A stretch of 64,000 bases of DNA, taken from the NCBI RefSeq assembly GCF_030551255.1, contig NZ_CP130630.1:8103501-8167500 (forward strand), read 5' to 3'. Origin of the DNA: Streptomyces sp. NL15-2K (GTDB taxonomy: Bacteria; Actinomycetota; Actinomycetes; Streptomycetales; Streptomycetaceae). Below the pieces are notes generated by a model, which was not told where the DNA came from, did no database searches, and saw only the letters and a list, made by a program, of their open reading frames with translations. This document shows positions 15,282 through 23,720 of this stretch, one piece after another. The position numbers and the translations under genes were made by a program. The stretch's first letter is position 1, and the number at the start of each line of letters is the position of its first letter.

Positions 15282-17288
15282 ATGGACTTCCACATCCTCG
15301 GCTCCGTGTCGGCCGAGTCCGGCGGGCGCGCGGTCGCCCTCGACGGCGGCAAGCAGCGCACCGTCCTCGCCGCCCTGCTGCTGGCCCGCGGCAAGGTGAT
15401 GACGGACGAACGGCTCACCACGCTGGTGTGGGGCTGGAACCCCCCGGCGACCAGCACCAACCAGCTCTACACGTACGTCTCCAGACTGCGCACCCGCATG
15501 GGCTCCGGAATCGCCTTGGAGCGCAGCGGTCCCGGATACCGGCTGGACATCGGCGACGCCACGGTGGACTGGGACTCCTTCAGGGGGCTGGCCGAGGCGG
15601 GCGGCGCCGACCTGCGGGCCGGGCGGTACGCCGACGCCGAGCGCCGGCTGGCGGCGGCCCTCGCCCTGTGGAAGGGGCCGGCCCTCACCGGCGTCACCGA
15701 GCAGCTCGCCGAAGCCGAGGGCCCCCGGATGGAGGAGGCCCGGCTCTCCGTCGTGGAACACCACACGGAGGCCGCGCTCGCCCTCGGCCGCCACGGCGAG
15801 ACCGTCCCCGGCCTGACCCGCCAAGTGGCCCTGCACCCGGTGCGGGAGCGGCTGCGGGGCCAGCTGATGACCGCGCTGTACCGCTGCGGCCGGCAGGCCG
15901 AAGCGCTGGCGCTGTACGAGGAGGGGCGCCGGACCCTCGCCGAGGATTTGGGCATCGACCCGGGACCGGAACTGCGCGCACTGCACGAGGAGATACTCAG
16001 GGGCACGCTCGCCGCGCCGGCCGCACCGGAGCGCGTGCGGAGCGCCCCGGCCGGTCCGGTGTCTGCGGCGGGGCACGAAAGCGGCCCCGGCGCGAGCGGC
16101 GCCGGGCAGGCAGGTGGCCCCGGCGTGAGCGGCGCCGGGCAGGCAGGTGGCCCGGGTACGAGCGGAGCCGAGACCCCGGGGACGGTCCGCGCCGAGCCCG
16201 CCGAGCCCGCCGAGCCCGCCGAGCCCGCCGAGCCCGCCGGGCCGGCGCCGCTCGGCCCCCCGGCCGTACACGGCGGCGGACGGGCCCTCGTGCCGGCGCT
16301 TCTCCCCGCCGCCCCACGCGACTTCACCGGTCGCGACGCGGAGGTGGAATCGCTGCTCGGCGCCTTGCGCGCGGGCCGGGACGTCGTCGTCACCGGCGCG
16401 CCGGGAACCGGCAAGTCGGCACTGGCCCTGCACGCCGCCGAGCGCTGCCGCGAAGCCTTCCCGCACGGCCAGCTCTACGCCGACCTGCGCACCGAGAGCG
16501 GCGCACGCGACCCCGGGGAAGTCCTCGGCTGGTTCCTGCGCGCTCTGGGCGCCGACCCCGACCGGCTGCCCGCGACCGTCGACGAACGCGTCCAGCTCTA
16601 CCGCACGTTGCTGACCGGACGGCACATGCTGGTCGTCCTCGACAACGCCACCGACGACGCCCAGGTGCGCCCGCTGCTGCCGGGCTGCGGGGAGAGCCGC
16701 ACTCTCGTCACGGGCGTCCGTGCCCCGCTCGCCTCGCTCGAAGGGACCCGCCTGCTGCGGCTCGGTCCGCTGGACCCGGGCGACGCCGTGCGGCTGTTCG
16801 CCGCGGTCGCGGGGACCTCCCGTATCGGGCAGGACGCCGAAGCCGTCGTCCGCATCGCCGAGTTCTGCGACCGGCTGCCGCTCGCGCTGCGGATCGCCGC
16901 GGCCCGGCTCGCCGCCCGCCCGCAGTGGACCGCAGGCCGGCTCGCCGCCCGCCTGGAGCGCCAGGAGCGACGGCTGGGCGAACTGCGGCTCGGCAGTCTC
17001 GATGTCAGAGCGGGCCTCAGCCGCGTCCTGGACGAGCTGTCGCCCCGCGTGGTCGGCGCCTTCGTCACCCTGGCCGCGGCCGGCCCGCCGCAGCTCACCG
17101 TCCCCGACGCGGCCGCCGTCCTCGGCACCGGAACCGACGACGCCGAAGACCTCCTGGAGCAGCTGGCCGACGCCCGCCTGGTGGACGGCTGGAACGCCGA
17201 CGGCGACCCCTGGCCGCGCTATCGTTTCGCGCCCCTCGTCCGGCTCTTCGCCCGCGAGCGGAGCGCGGCGCCCCTCGTCGCCGTCTGA
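15282..17288 (+). CDS. SARP regulator with NB-ARC domain, no TPR
   Basis: A 668-aa regulator. The OmpR-like DNA-binding domain spans residues 1-95 (FHILGSVSAE, MTDERLTTLVWGWNPP). The bacterial activator domain spans about 95-245 (EDLGIDPGPELRALHEEIL). A linker at about 255-325 is built of low-complexity repeats: a 33-bp unit (SGAGQAGGPGV type) twice, then EPA-type triplets. The NB-ARC ATPase follows, with Walker A GAPGTGKSAL near 371 and LVVLDNAT. The protein ends after the winged-helix part of NB-ARC, so the TPR sensor of AfsR is missing. The ATG at 15282 follows GAGGA. It probably works with the 1000-aa SARP on cluster promoters. The right flank is taken over by mobile elements immediately after the stop. 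Confidence 0.92.
   Translation: MDFHILGSVSAESGGRAVALDGGKQRTVLAALLLARGKVMTDERLTTLVWGWNPPATSTNQLYTYVSRLRTRMGSGIALERSGPGYRLDIGDATVDWDSFRGLAEAGGADLRAGRYADAERRLAAALALWKGPALTGVTEQLAEAEGPRMEEARLSVVEHHTEAALALGRHGETVPGLTRQVALHPVRERLRGQLMTALYRCGRQAEALALYEEGRRTLAEDLGIDPGPELRALHEEILRGTLAAPAAPERVRSAPAGPVSAAGHESGPGASGAGQAGGPGVSGAGQAGGPGTSGAETPGTVRAEPAEPAEPAEPAEPAGPAPLGPPAVHGGGRALVPALLPAAPRDFTGRDAEVESLLGALRAGRDVVVTGAPGTGKSALALHAAERCREAFPHGQLYADLRTESGARDPGEVLGWFLRALGADPDRLPATVDERVQLYRTLLTGRHMLVVLDNATDDAQVRPLLPGCGESRTLVTGVRAPLASLEGTRLLRLGPLDPGDAVRLFAAVAGTSRIGQDAEAVVRIAEFCDRLPLALRIAAARLAARPQWTAGRLAARLERQERRLGELRLGSLDVRAGLSRVLDELSPRVVGAFVTLAAAGPPQLTVPDAAAVLGTGTDDAEDLLEQLADARLVDGWNADGDPWPRYRFAPLVRLFARERSAAPLVAV
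16191..16238. repeat. 9-bp microsatellite-like repeat in SARP linker
   Basis: About five copies of GCCGAGCCC in tandem encode (AEP)n in the interdomain linker of the SARP. It directly follows a duplicated 33-bp unit around 16085-16155. Length variation here would keep the reading frame. Confidence 0.8.
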
Positions 17289-17289
17289 T

Positions 17290-17480
17290 CTAGGGCCTGT
17301 CCGGCGGATCATGCCGCAGACGCGGGGTCTGGCACGCCCATCTGCGGCGTTGTCGTCGGTTGCCGACGCTCCGCGTCGCCGCCCTCCTCCGCCTTGCATA
17401 TGGCCGCACCAGACCCCGCTCACCTGCGTTGATTGGGCGCCGCCGATTTCCTGCGACCTGATCCGCCGGACAGGCCCTAG
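17290..17480. mobile_element. MITE-like element A (22-bp perfect terminal inverted repeats)
   Basis: A 191-bp element without a gene. Its ends 17290-17311 and 17459-17480 are perfect inverted repeats beginning CTAGGGCCTGTCCGGCGG. It starts two bases after the SARP stop codon, contains a shorter inner inverted repeat (GCGGGGTCTGG / CCAGACCCCGC) and shares a CTAG with element B. Such non-autonomous elements are frequent in Streptomyces; the mobilising transposase is not identified. Confidence 0.8.
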
Positions 17481-17755
17481 GGCCTGTGTCGAAAGTGGCG
17501 CCTGCCGGGCGACGCCCGGCACGCTCCCCCACTGCCTTAAGGGCGTGGGAGGTGCCCCCACTCGCCGCACCGGGCGAAAGCCCAAGTACATCCGGTCCAT
17601 CGACGGGGCCTTCCGCCCGGCGCGCCGAGAGCACGCACCAACGCAGTCATCAGCCTCCCCCACTCTCGGCTTCGCTCGAGCGGGGGGACCCCCATCGCGG
17701 CGGGCGCCCGGCCCGCCCTCCGGGCGGACGACGCCACTTTCGACACAGGCCCTAG
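17477..17755. mobile_element. MITE-like element B (24-bp perfect terminal inverted repeats)
   Basis: A 279-bp element. Ends 17477-17500 and 17732-17755 are perfect inverted repeats starting CTAGGGCCTGTGTCGAAAG. It abuts element A with a shared CTAG, and its right CTAG is the junction with the first IS630 copy. No credible gene lies inside. The termini resemble those of element A for the first 10 bases (CTAGGGCCTG), suggesting related transposases. Confidence 0.8.
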
Positions 17756-18972
17756 TGCTTCGTTCCTCAAAGGACGTACACATATCGGCGGCGTAAGCGC
17801 CGTGTGGGCGGTGCGGGTCTGCCCCAGATCCAGGGTCGGGCGCGGGCGTTGAGCTGGGCTGTGGCCACTTCGGTGGCGTGGGTGATGTGGTCGCGGTCGC
17901 CGAAGGAGCGTCCGGCCAGGGCGGTCTTGCGGAAGATGCGCCACCAGCCCTCTTGAAGGTTGAGCCAGCAGGCGCCGACCGGGATGAACACGTGCCTGAT
18001 GCGGGGGTGGTCCTCGAGCCAGGTCCGGGTGGACACGCTGTTGTGCGAGGACAGGTTGTCGGTGATCACATAGATGTCCCCGACGGGGTTCGCGTCCTCG
18101 ACCAGCTGAAGGAACTGCTGGTAGAAGGCGCTGTTGCGGGAGGTGGCGGTCATCGTGAGTTCCTGGCCGTCGCGGACGCGTAAGGCGCCGTAGACCCAGG
18201 TTTTCTCGGGTCCGCGGGAGTAGTCGATCTCATTCTTGATGCGGTGCCCGTCCGGTGACCAGCCCGGTGCCGGCGGGAAGGTGCGTGGGATCACCGGGCC
18301 GAGCTCGTCGGCGCAGACGACTGTCGCGCCGGCGGGCGGGCTGGTGTAAAGCTCGACGATCCGCGTCCTTTTCCCTCGAAGTCCGCATCTCTCGAGCGCG
18401 TCCACGAGCGCGTGCGCCGCCAACGCACACCCTCGGCCAGCAGGATACGGCGCACCTGGGAGCGGCTGACCTCGATTCCCAGGCCCCGGGCCGCGGCAGC
18501 CAGTGCGTCCAAGGTCCACTGCGAGGGTCCCGACTCGTCCGCGGCCCACATCTCGTTCGACGGCTGCACCTCGAGCCGACCGGGCGGAGTCTGCTTGACC
18601 ATCGCGATGATCCGGGAGCGTTCGGCTTCGGTGATCCTTCGCTTGCGGCCCTGCCCGCCCAGATCCTCCAGACCCTCAAGCCCCGAGCGGTTGAAGCGGT
18701 GCAGCCAGCGCCGCACGGTCTTCTGACTGCACCTCAGCTCGTCGGCGATCCGCGGGACCAGCCAGCCGTCCCAGCTCAGCTCCACCATCCGGCACCGCTC
18801 CACGAGAACCTTCGGCGCCTTCCTGGCAGCCGCCAGACGGTGGACCACCGCTTGCTCGCCCTCGTCACGGCCCGGCCGTGCCCGTAACACCATCGTCCAG
18901 CACCCGCCCCCGAGCACCCGCAACCACCCTGCTACCAGCAGCTATACCCACCGAAAGCGGAATTCAGCACTA
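17753..18972 (-). mobile_element. IS630-family element, copy 1 (inverted)
   Basis: A 1220-bp element with short imperfect terminal repeats (TAGTGCT ... AGCACTA) that include the TA typical of IS630 target duplication. It contains one frameshifted transposase gene on the minus strand. Copy 2 at 20408-21627 has the same length in opposite orientation and encodes the same proteins. Confidence 0.88.
17767..18893 (-). CDS. IS630-family transposase (two frames, -1 frameshift)
   Basis: Transposase of IS630 copy 1. The upstream frame encodes an HTH region (IADELRCSQKTVRRWLHRFN, then GQGRKRRITEAERSRII). The downstream frame encodes the DDE catalytic part: VVCADELGPV (first Asp), YVITDNLSSHNS (second Asp) and NLQEGWWRIF (Glu). 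The frames join at 18369-18375, where the coding strand reads G GGA AAA, a classic -1 slippery heptamer, so a full fusion of about 375 residues is likely made by programmed frameshifting. The start chosen is the ATG giving MVLRARPGRDE. A TTG 30 bases upstream is open but not needed. The gene is intact relative to copy 2. Confidence 0.85.
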
Positions 18973-20407
18973 GTACTACAGGGCTAGATCTTGATCATGG
19001 GGTGATGGGAGGCTCTGGCTGTGGCCACGACACAGCCCCATGATCCAGATCGTTCGCCGGACGCCGTCAGTCCGGCTGATTTAGCCGTCTGGGACCGTGA
19101 GTTCGCCGCGCTGGGCGAGCGGATGACCCCGCTGTTCTATCGCCCGGAGTCCCAAGAGCACGCCCTTCAATACCTGCGTGGGCTCCTCTCCCCATTGCAG
19201 CGCAAGAACGGCTGGACCATCGCTGAGTTCGCCGGCGAGAAGGAGCCCAAAGCACTCCAACGGTTCTTGAACCTCACCCCGTGGAGCGCGGCTGTGATGC
19301 GGGACCTGGTCCGCGACTACGCCATGGAACGCTTCGCGGATCCCCGGGGCGTGCTGATCGCCGACCCCACCGGGTTCGAGAAGAAGGGCATCAAATCCGC
19401 CGGGGTCCAGCGGCAGTATTCCGGCACTCTCGGACGTGTCGATAATTGTCAGATCGGGACGTTCCTGGCCTACGTCAACCGTCGTGGCGACCGTGTGCTG
19501 ATCGACCGGGAGCTCTACCTGCCCAAGGATTCCTGGGCCGTCGACTTCGAGCGCCGTCGGGAGGCCGGGATCCCGGACGAGGTGGCCTTCCGTACCCGTC
19601 CGCAGCAGGTCCAGGCCATGATCGACCGTGCCGTGGCTGCCGGGGTGCCGTTTTCGTGGTTCGTCGCGGACGAGGAGTTCGGCCAGAACAGGATCCTGCG
19701 CAGGTACCTGGAAGCAGAGGGCATTGCCTACTGCATGGCTGTTCCGAAATCCACCGACGTGAACACCGCGGGCATCACCACCAATCCCGACACCCCGACC
19801 CGGTTGGACAATCTGGCATCACACCTGCGGCCGGGGGACTTCTCCCGGCGTGCCTGCGGGATCGGAGCGAAAGGATTCCGCACCTACGACTGGGCAGTAA
19901 TCGCCGGACGGGACGGGCGCCAGTACGTCGTCCGCCGCACCATCGCGGATGGGGAGCTCGCCTACTTCCACTGCTACAACCCGCGCGGGGAGTCGCTGTC
20001 GGAACTGGTGGCGGTCATCGGATTGCGCTGGCCGATCGAGGAGTGTTTCGAGGCAGCCAAGCAGCAGGCCGGGCTGGACAATTACCAGGTACGCAAATAC
20101 GACGCCTGGTATCGCCATATCACCCTGTCCATGCTGGCGTTGGCGTTCCTGGCCGCGATGGCCCGAACCCCGCAAAAGGGGGCTCTTCGGCCCCGGGCGG
20201 TGACTGCGGGCCGCGAACGCGGCGGCTCGCGGCCCTGACCGTCGCCGAGGTCCGGCGGCTGTTCAACCTGATCGGCTTGACTCGCATCGCCATCTACCAG
20301 GGACTTCGCTGGTCGATCTGGCGGCGCGCGCATCAGGCGGAGGCACGACGGCACCATTTCCGAAGGCGGCTACGGCTCCAGATGATCAAGATCTAGCCCT
20401 GTAGTAC
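18973..20407 (+). mobile_element. IS701-family element
   Basis: About 1435 bp with long perfect inverted ends: GTACTACAGGGCTAGATCTT onward from 18973, and its complement ending at 20407 (continuing to 18998/20382). It lies exactly between the two inverted IS630 copies and the CTAG junctions are shared. The exact boundary is uncertain by a few bases because the flanks are themselves symmetrical. Confidence 0.85.
19021..20396 (+). CDS. IS701-family transposase (probable -1 frameshift)
   Basis: The first frame gives 405 residues with IS701 DDE features: GVLIADPTGFEKKG (first Asp), SWFVADEEFGQN (second Asp) and WPIEECFEAAKQQAGLDNYQ (Glu). It stops at 20238. The expected C-terminal segment (LTVAEVRRLFNLIGL to the end at 20396) continues in the -1 frame, open across the junction. 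A slippery A AAG GGG lies at 20175-20181 in the zero frame, upstream of the stop, so programmed -1 frameshifting would give about 458 residues. A simple indel mutation or sequencing error is the alternative. The GTG start at 19021 follows GGGAGG. Confidence 0.82.
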
Positions 20408-21627
20408 TAGTGCTGAATTCCGCTTTCGGTGGGTATAGCTGCTGGTAGCAGGGTGGTTGCGGGTGCTCGGGGGCGGGTGCTGGACGATGGTGTTACGGGC
20501 ACGGCCGGGCCGTGACGAGGGCGAGCAAGCGGTGGTCCACCGTCTGGCGGCTGCCAGGAAGGCGCCGAAGGTTCTCGTGGAGCGGTGCCGGATGGTGGAG
20601 CTGAGCTGGGACGGCTGGCTGGTCCCGCGGATCGCCGACGAGCTGAGGTGCAGTCAGAAGACCGTGCGGCGCTGGCTGCACCGCTTCAACCGCTCGGGGC
20701 TTGAGGGTCTGGAGGATCTGGGCGGGCAGGGCCGCAAGCGAAGGATCACCGAAGCCGAACGCTCCCGGATCATCGCGATGGTCAAGCAGACTCCGCCCGG
20801 TCGGCTCGAGGTGCAGCCGTCGAACGAGATGTGGGCCGCGGACGAGTCGGGACCCTCGCAGTGGACCTTGGACGCACTGGCTGCCGCGGCCCGGGGCCTG
20901 GGAATCGAGGTCAGCCGCTCCCAGGTGCGCCGTATCCTGCTGGCCGAGGGTGTGCGTTGGCGGCGCACGCGCTCGTGGACGCGCTCGAGAGATGCGGACT
21001 TCGAGGGAAAAGGACGCGGATCGTCGAGCTTTACACCAGCCCGCCCGCCGGCGCGACAGTCGTCTGCGCCGACGAGCTCGGCCCGGTGATCCCACGCACC
21101 TTCCCGCCGGCACCGGGCTGGTCACCGGACGGGCACCGCATCAAGAATGAGATCGACTACTCCCGCGGACCCGAGAAAACCTGGGTCTACGGCGCCTTAC
21201 GCGTCCGCGACGGCCAGGAACTCACGATGACCGCCACCTCCCGCAACAGCGCCTTCTACCAGCAGTTCCTTCAGCTGGTCGAGGACGCGAACCCCGTCGG
21301 GGACATCTATGTGATCACCGACAACCTGTCCTCGCACAACAGCGTGTCCACCCGGACCTGGCTCGAGGACCACCCCCGCATCAGGCACGTGTTCATCCCG
21401 GTCGGCGCCTGCTGGCTCAACCTTCAAGAGGGCTGGTGGCGCATCTTCCGCAAGACCGCCCTGGCCGGACGCTCCTTCGGCGACCGCGACCACATCACCC
21501 ACGCCACCGAAGTGGCCACAGCCCAGCTCAACGCCCGCGCCCGACCCTGGATCTGGGGCAGACCCGCACCGCCCACACGGCGCTTACGCCGCCGATATGT
21601 GTACGTCCTTTGAGGAACGAAGCACTA
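20408..21627 (+). mobile_element. IS630-family element, copy 2
   Basis: A 1220-bp element, the mirror image of copy 1, with ends TAGTGCT and AGCACTA. With copy 1 and the IS701 ends it forms a perfect-looking palindrome with arms 17753-18998 and 20382-21627. Its right end lies 12 bases before a terminator hairpin. Confidence 0.88.
20487..21613 (+). CDS. IS630-family transposase (two frames, -1 frameshift)
   Basis: The same transposase as in copy 1, read on the plus strand. The HTH-bearing frame runs to the slippery heptamer G GGA AAA at 21005-21011. A -1 shift there continues into GKRTRIVELYTSPPAG and the DDE domain with VVCADELGPV, ITDNLSSHNS and NLQEGWWRIF, ending at 21613. Neither frame alone is a complete transposase. 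Both copies share the same break, so it is a property of the element and not decay. Confidence 0.85.
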
Positions 21628-21639
21628 GCCCGCTCCGGC

Positions 21640-21682
21640 CCTTCGGGGGCCTGCTCCAGCTCTTGGGGCAGGCCCCCGAAGG
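21640..21682. terminator. Terminator hairpin for the small peptide gene
   Basis: A perfect 15-bp stem, CCTTCGGGGGCCTGC (21640-21654) with GCAGGCCCCCGAAGG (21668-21682). It lies just downstream of the minus-strand gene ending at 21697 and between it and the IS630 copy. Confidence 0.75.
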
Positions 21683-21696
21683 CGTGCGGTTCGATC

Positions 21697-21936
21697 TCAA
21701 CCGCAGCCGCCGGCGTGACCTTGGTCGAAGACGTACTCCTCGGGCGTGCTGTCGAAGGCCTTTCCCTGTGCGACGAGTTCGGTCAGCGCGTCGACGTATT
21801 CCGCGAGCAGCGCGGCCCACGGTGTGGAGCTGACCCGCAGCATTTCTTCCTGCTTTCTCGACTCCTGTTTTTCGAGCTCCTGCAGGAATTCCAACGGGTG
21901 TTGCACCTCTACAGCGGGGCTCTGGTCTTCTCGCAT
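21697..21936 (-). CDS. Small orphan protein with Gly/Cys/His tail
   Basis: A 79-aa protein, not recognised. It is strongly supported as a gene: GAGGAGG lies four bases before the ATG at 21936, and a perfect terminator follows the stop. The first 60 residues look helical and acidic (LEFLQELEKQESRKQEEMLR, then ALLAEYVDALTELVAQGKAF). The last residues, STPEEYVFDQGHAGGCG, form a short tail ending in Gly-Gly-Cys-Gly. It is transcribed divergently from the halogenase homologue and shares a 158-bp promoter region with it. Possibilities are a small partner protein or regulator, or a ribosomal-peptide precursor with a very short core. No modifying enzyme is obvious next to it, so the last is speculative. 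Confidence 0.65.
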   Translation of the reverse strand: MREDQSPAVEVQHPLEFLQELEKQESRKQEEMLRVSSTPWAALLAEYVDALTELVAQGKAFDSTPEEYVFDQGHAGGCG

Positions 21937-22033
21937 GATTCCTCCTCTGTGTCGAAGCGGGCCTTCTGAAGTCCCGCACTCACAGAGTCGGCTGGTCTCC
22001 TTGAGGAATTACTGCCACTTTCTACATAACCCC

Positions 22034-22073
22034 GTACAGGGTTCTGCATGGCCCGATACAGGTTCCGTACAGG
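22034..22073 (+). promoter_or_regulatory. Candidate SARP operator (phased heptamers)
   Basis: GTACAGG at 22034, ATACAGG at 22056 and GTACAGG at 22067 are spaced by 22 and 11 bases, the helical phasing typical of SARP-binding heptamers. They sit 22-61 bases before the halogenase-homologue ATG. Two SARP genes are in the same cluster. Confidence 0.55.
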
Positions 22074-22094
22074 TCATACGGAAAGCATTTCCAC

Positions 22095-23648
22095 ATGGAA
22101 AGCAGCATCAAAAAGATCGTCGTGGTGGGCGGCTCGGTCGTCGGCTGGACCGTCGCGGCCCGGCTGGCCCAGGCCTTCGGCGGGACGGTCCTGGTCACCG
22201 TCCTTCAGGCGCCGTCGGATCTCGCGGACGGGGTGGAGACAGGGCAGGTCACGGCTGTCCCACCGGAGCTCCAGCGGGTGCTGTTCGACCAGCTCGGCGT
22301 CGCCGAGAGCGTCTGGATGAGGTCCTGCCGGGCTTCGTTCAGAGCCGCTGTCCGGCACGTCAACTGGCGTACTCCTGGCGCGGCGGGGGCGACGGCGCGC
22401 ACGCTGCCGAACGGAGGTGCCGACCACTTCTACCGTCCGTACGCGGACATGCCGGAGTGCGAGAAATACCCGCTCTCCGACTACTGGCAGAGCCGGCGCT
22501 CGCAGGGGGAAACCGTAGAACCGTACGACTACGCCTGTTTTCGCGAGCCGCCGCTGATGGATGCCAGAAAATCACCGCGCTGGCTGGACGGGCGGGCGGC
22601 CCTTCCCTACGGATGGCACGTCGACACCCGGCTGTTCACGGAGTTCGTGCGCGACCTCGCCGTACGGCGCCTCGGTGTGCGTGTATTCCGTGACCGCCTG
22701 CGGTATGCCGCGCGAGACGCGGACGGAATGATCAGCGTCCTGCACACGGAACAGGGTCGGACGATCCCCGGCGATTTCTTTCTGGACTGCACCGGAAAGG
22801 AAGGGCTGTTGCTGAACCGGACGCTGGGAGAGCCGTTCCATCCGGCGCACGACCGGCTGCTGTGCGACAGCACCGTCACGGTCACCGTTCCGCACGACGA
22901 CGACACCCACGGCATCGAGCCGTTCGCCACCGCCACCGCGATGCCGTACGGCTGGACCTGGAAGATGCCGCTGCCCGGCCGCTTCGTCACCGGACTCGTG
23001 TACGCCCGGGCCCTGACCGGTCCGGACGAGGCGGCCCGCGCGCTGTGTGAGCTGTGGGGGCTGCCGCCGGCCCGCACCGAGGTCCGCCGGACGAGCCACC
23101 GCTTCGGGCGCAGCCACCGCTCCTGGGTGGGCAACTGCGTGGCGGCCGGTGCGTCCGCCTGCTCTGTGGAACCGCTGGGAGGCGACGGTCTGACCGAAGC
23201 CCTGGACACCATCGACCGGCTGGTCCGCGACTTCCCCTCCCGGGACGCCCGGGACGCCCCCGCGGCCCGCTTCAACCGGGCTGTCGAGGCCCGCCAGACG
23301 CGCGCCCTCGACGTGGCACAACTGCACTACGCGGCGGCGCCCCGTACCGACCCCGGCTTCTGGCGGGCCCAGCGCGAACTGCCTCTCTCCGCCGCGCTCC
23401 AGGAGTGCGTGCAGGCCTTTTCCGCCGGACTGTCCGCAGGCCCCGGTGAGGACGTGCACTACGGTCTGCTCGCGGCGCTGCACACGGGGTGTCCCGCACC
23501 GCGGGTCTCGATCGGCCACCGTCCCGGCGCCCGGCGCGCGGCGGGCGAGCACTTCACCCGGGTCAAACGCCAGCAGCGCATCCTGCTGGAGACGCTGCCG
23601 AGCGCACACGCCTACCTGCGCCGGCTGCACCGGGACGCCGTTGCATGA
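22095..23648 (+). CDS. Tryptophan-halogenase-family flavoprotein, catalytic Lys replaced
   Basis: A 517-aa homologue of RebH/PrnA flavin-dependent halogenases. Similarity is high throughout: WMRSCRASFRAAVRHVNW, GETVEPYDYACF, LFTEFVRDLAVRRLGVR, PHDDDTHGIEPF, and the family motif GWTWKMP (WxWxIP). Three key points differ. The catalytic lysine (K79 in RebH) is Arg83. The nucleotide-binding GxGxxG is GGSVVG. The C-terminal stretch that in RebH covers the tryptophan is shortened by about 20 residues (GPGEDVHYGLLAALH). The active-site Glu in SVEPL is kept. It may be a flavin oxygenase, or a halogenase acting on another, perhaps carrier-bound, substrate. The ATG at 22095 has a weak GGAAAG upstream. 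No flavin reductase is in the window. Confidence 0.85.
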   Translation: MESSIKKIVVVGGSVVGWTVAARLAQAFGGTVLVTVLQAPSDLADGVETGQVTAVPPELQRVLFDQLGVAESVWMRSCRASFRAAVRHVNWRTPGAAGATARTLPNGGADHFYRPYADMPECEKYPLSDYWQSRRSQGETVEPYDYACFREPPLMDARKSPRWLDGRAALPYGWHVDTRLFTEFVRDLAVRRLGVRVFRDRLRYAARDADGMISVLHTEQGRTIPGDFFLDCTGKEGLLLNRTLGEPFHPAHDRLLCDSTVTVTVPHDDDTHGIEPFATATAMPYGWTWKMPLPGRFVTGLVYARALTGPDEAARALCELWGLPPARTEVRRTSHRFGRSHRSWVGNCVAAGASACSVEPLGGDGLTEALDTIDRLVRDFPSRDARDAPAARFNRAVEARQTRALDVAQLHYAAAPRTDPGFWRAQRELPLSAALQECVQAFSAGLSAGPGEDVHYGLLAALHTGCPAPRVSIGHRPGARRAAGEHFTRVKRQQRILLETLPSAHAYLRRLHRDAVA

Positions 23649-23720
23649 AGCTGCCACATTCCGCTCAGCAGCGCCGAGTTGCGCCTAGGGTGGCCCGCGA
23701 CCTACCGAGGGAGCGGATTC

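Noticed and set aside
16191..16238. 9-bp repeats as a separate functional element
   Set aside because: They translate to an (AEP)n linker in the SARP and need no other explanation.
17290..21640. Resistance or cargo genes inside the mobile island
   Set aside because: Only transposase genes and MITE-like sequence are present; other open frames are antisense shadows.
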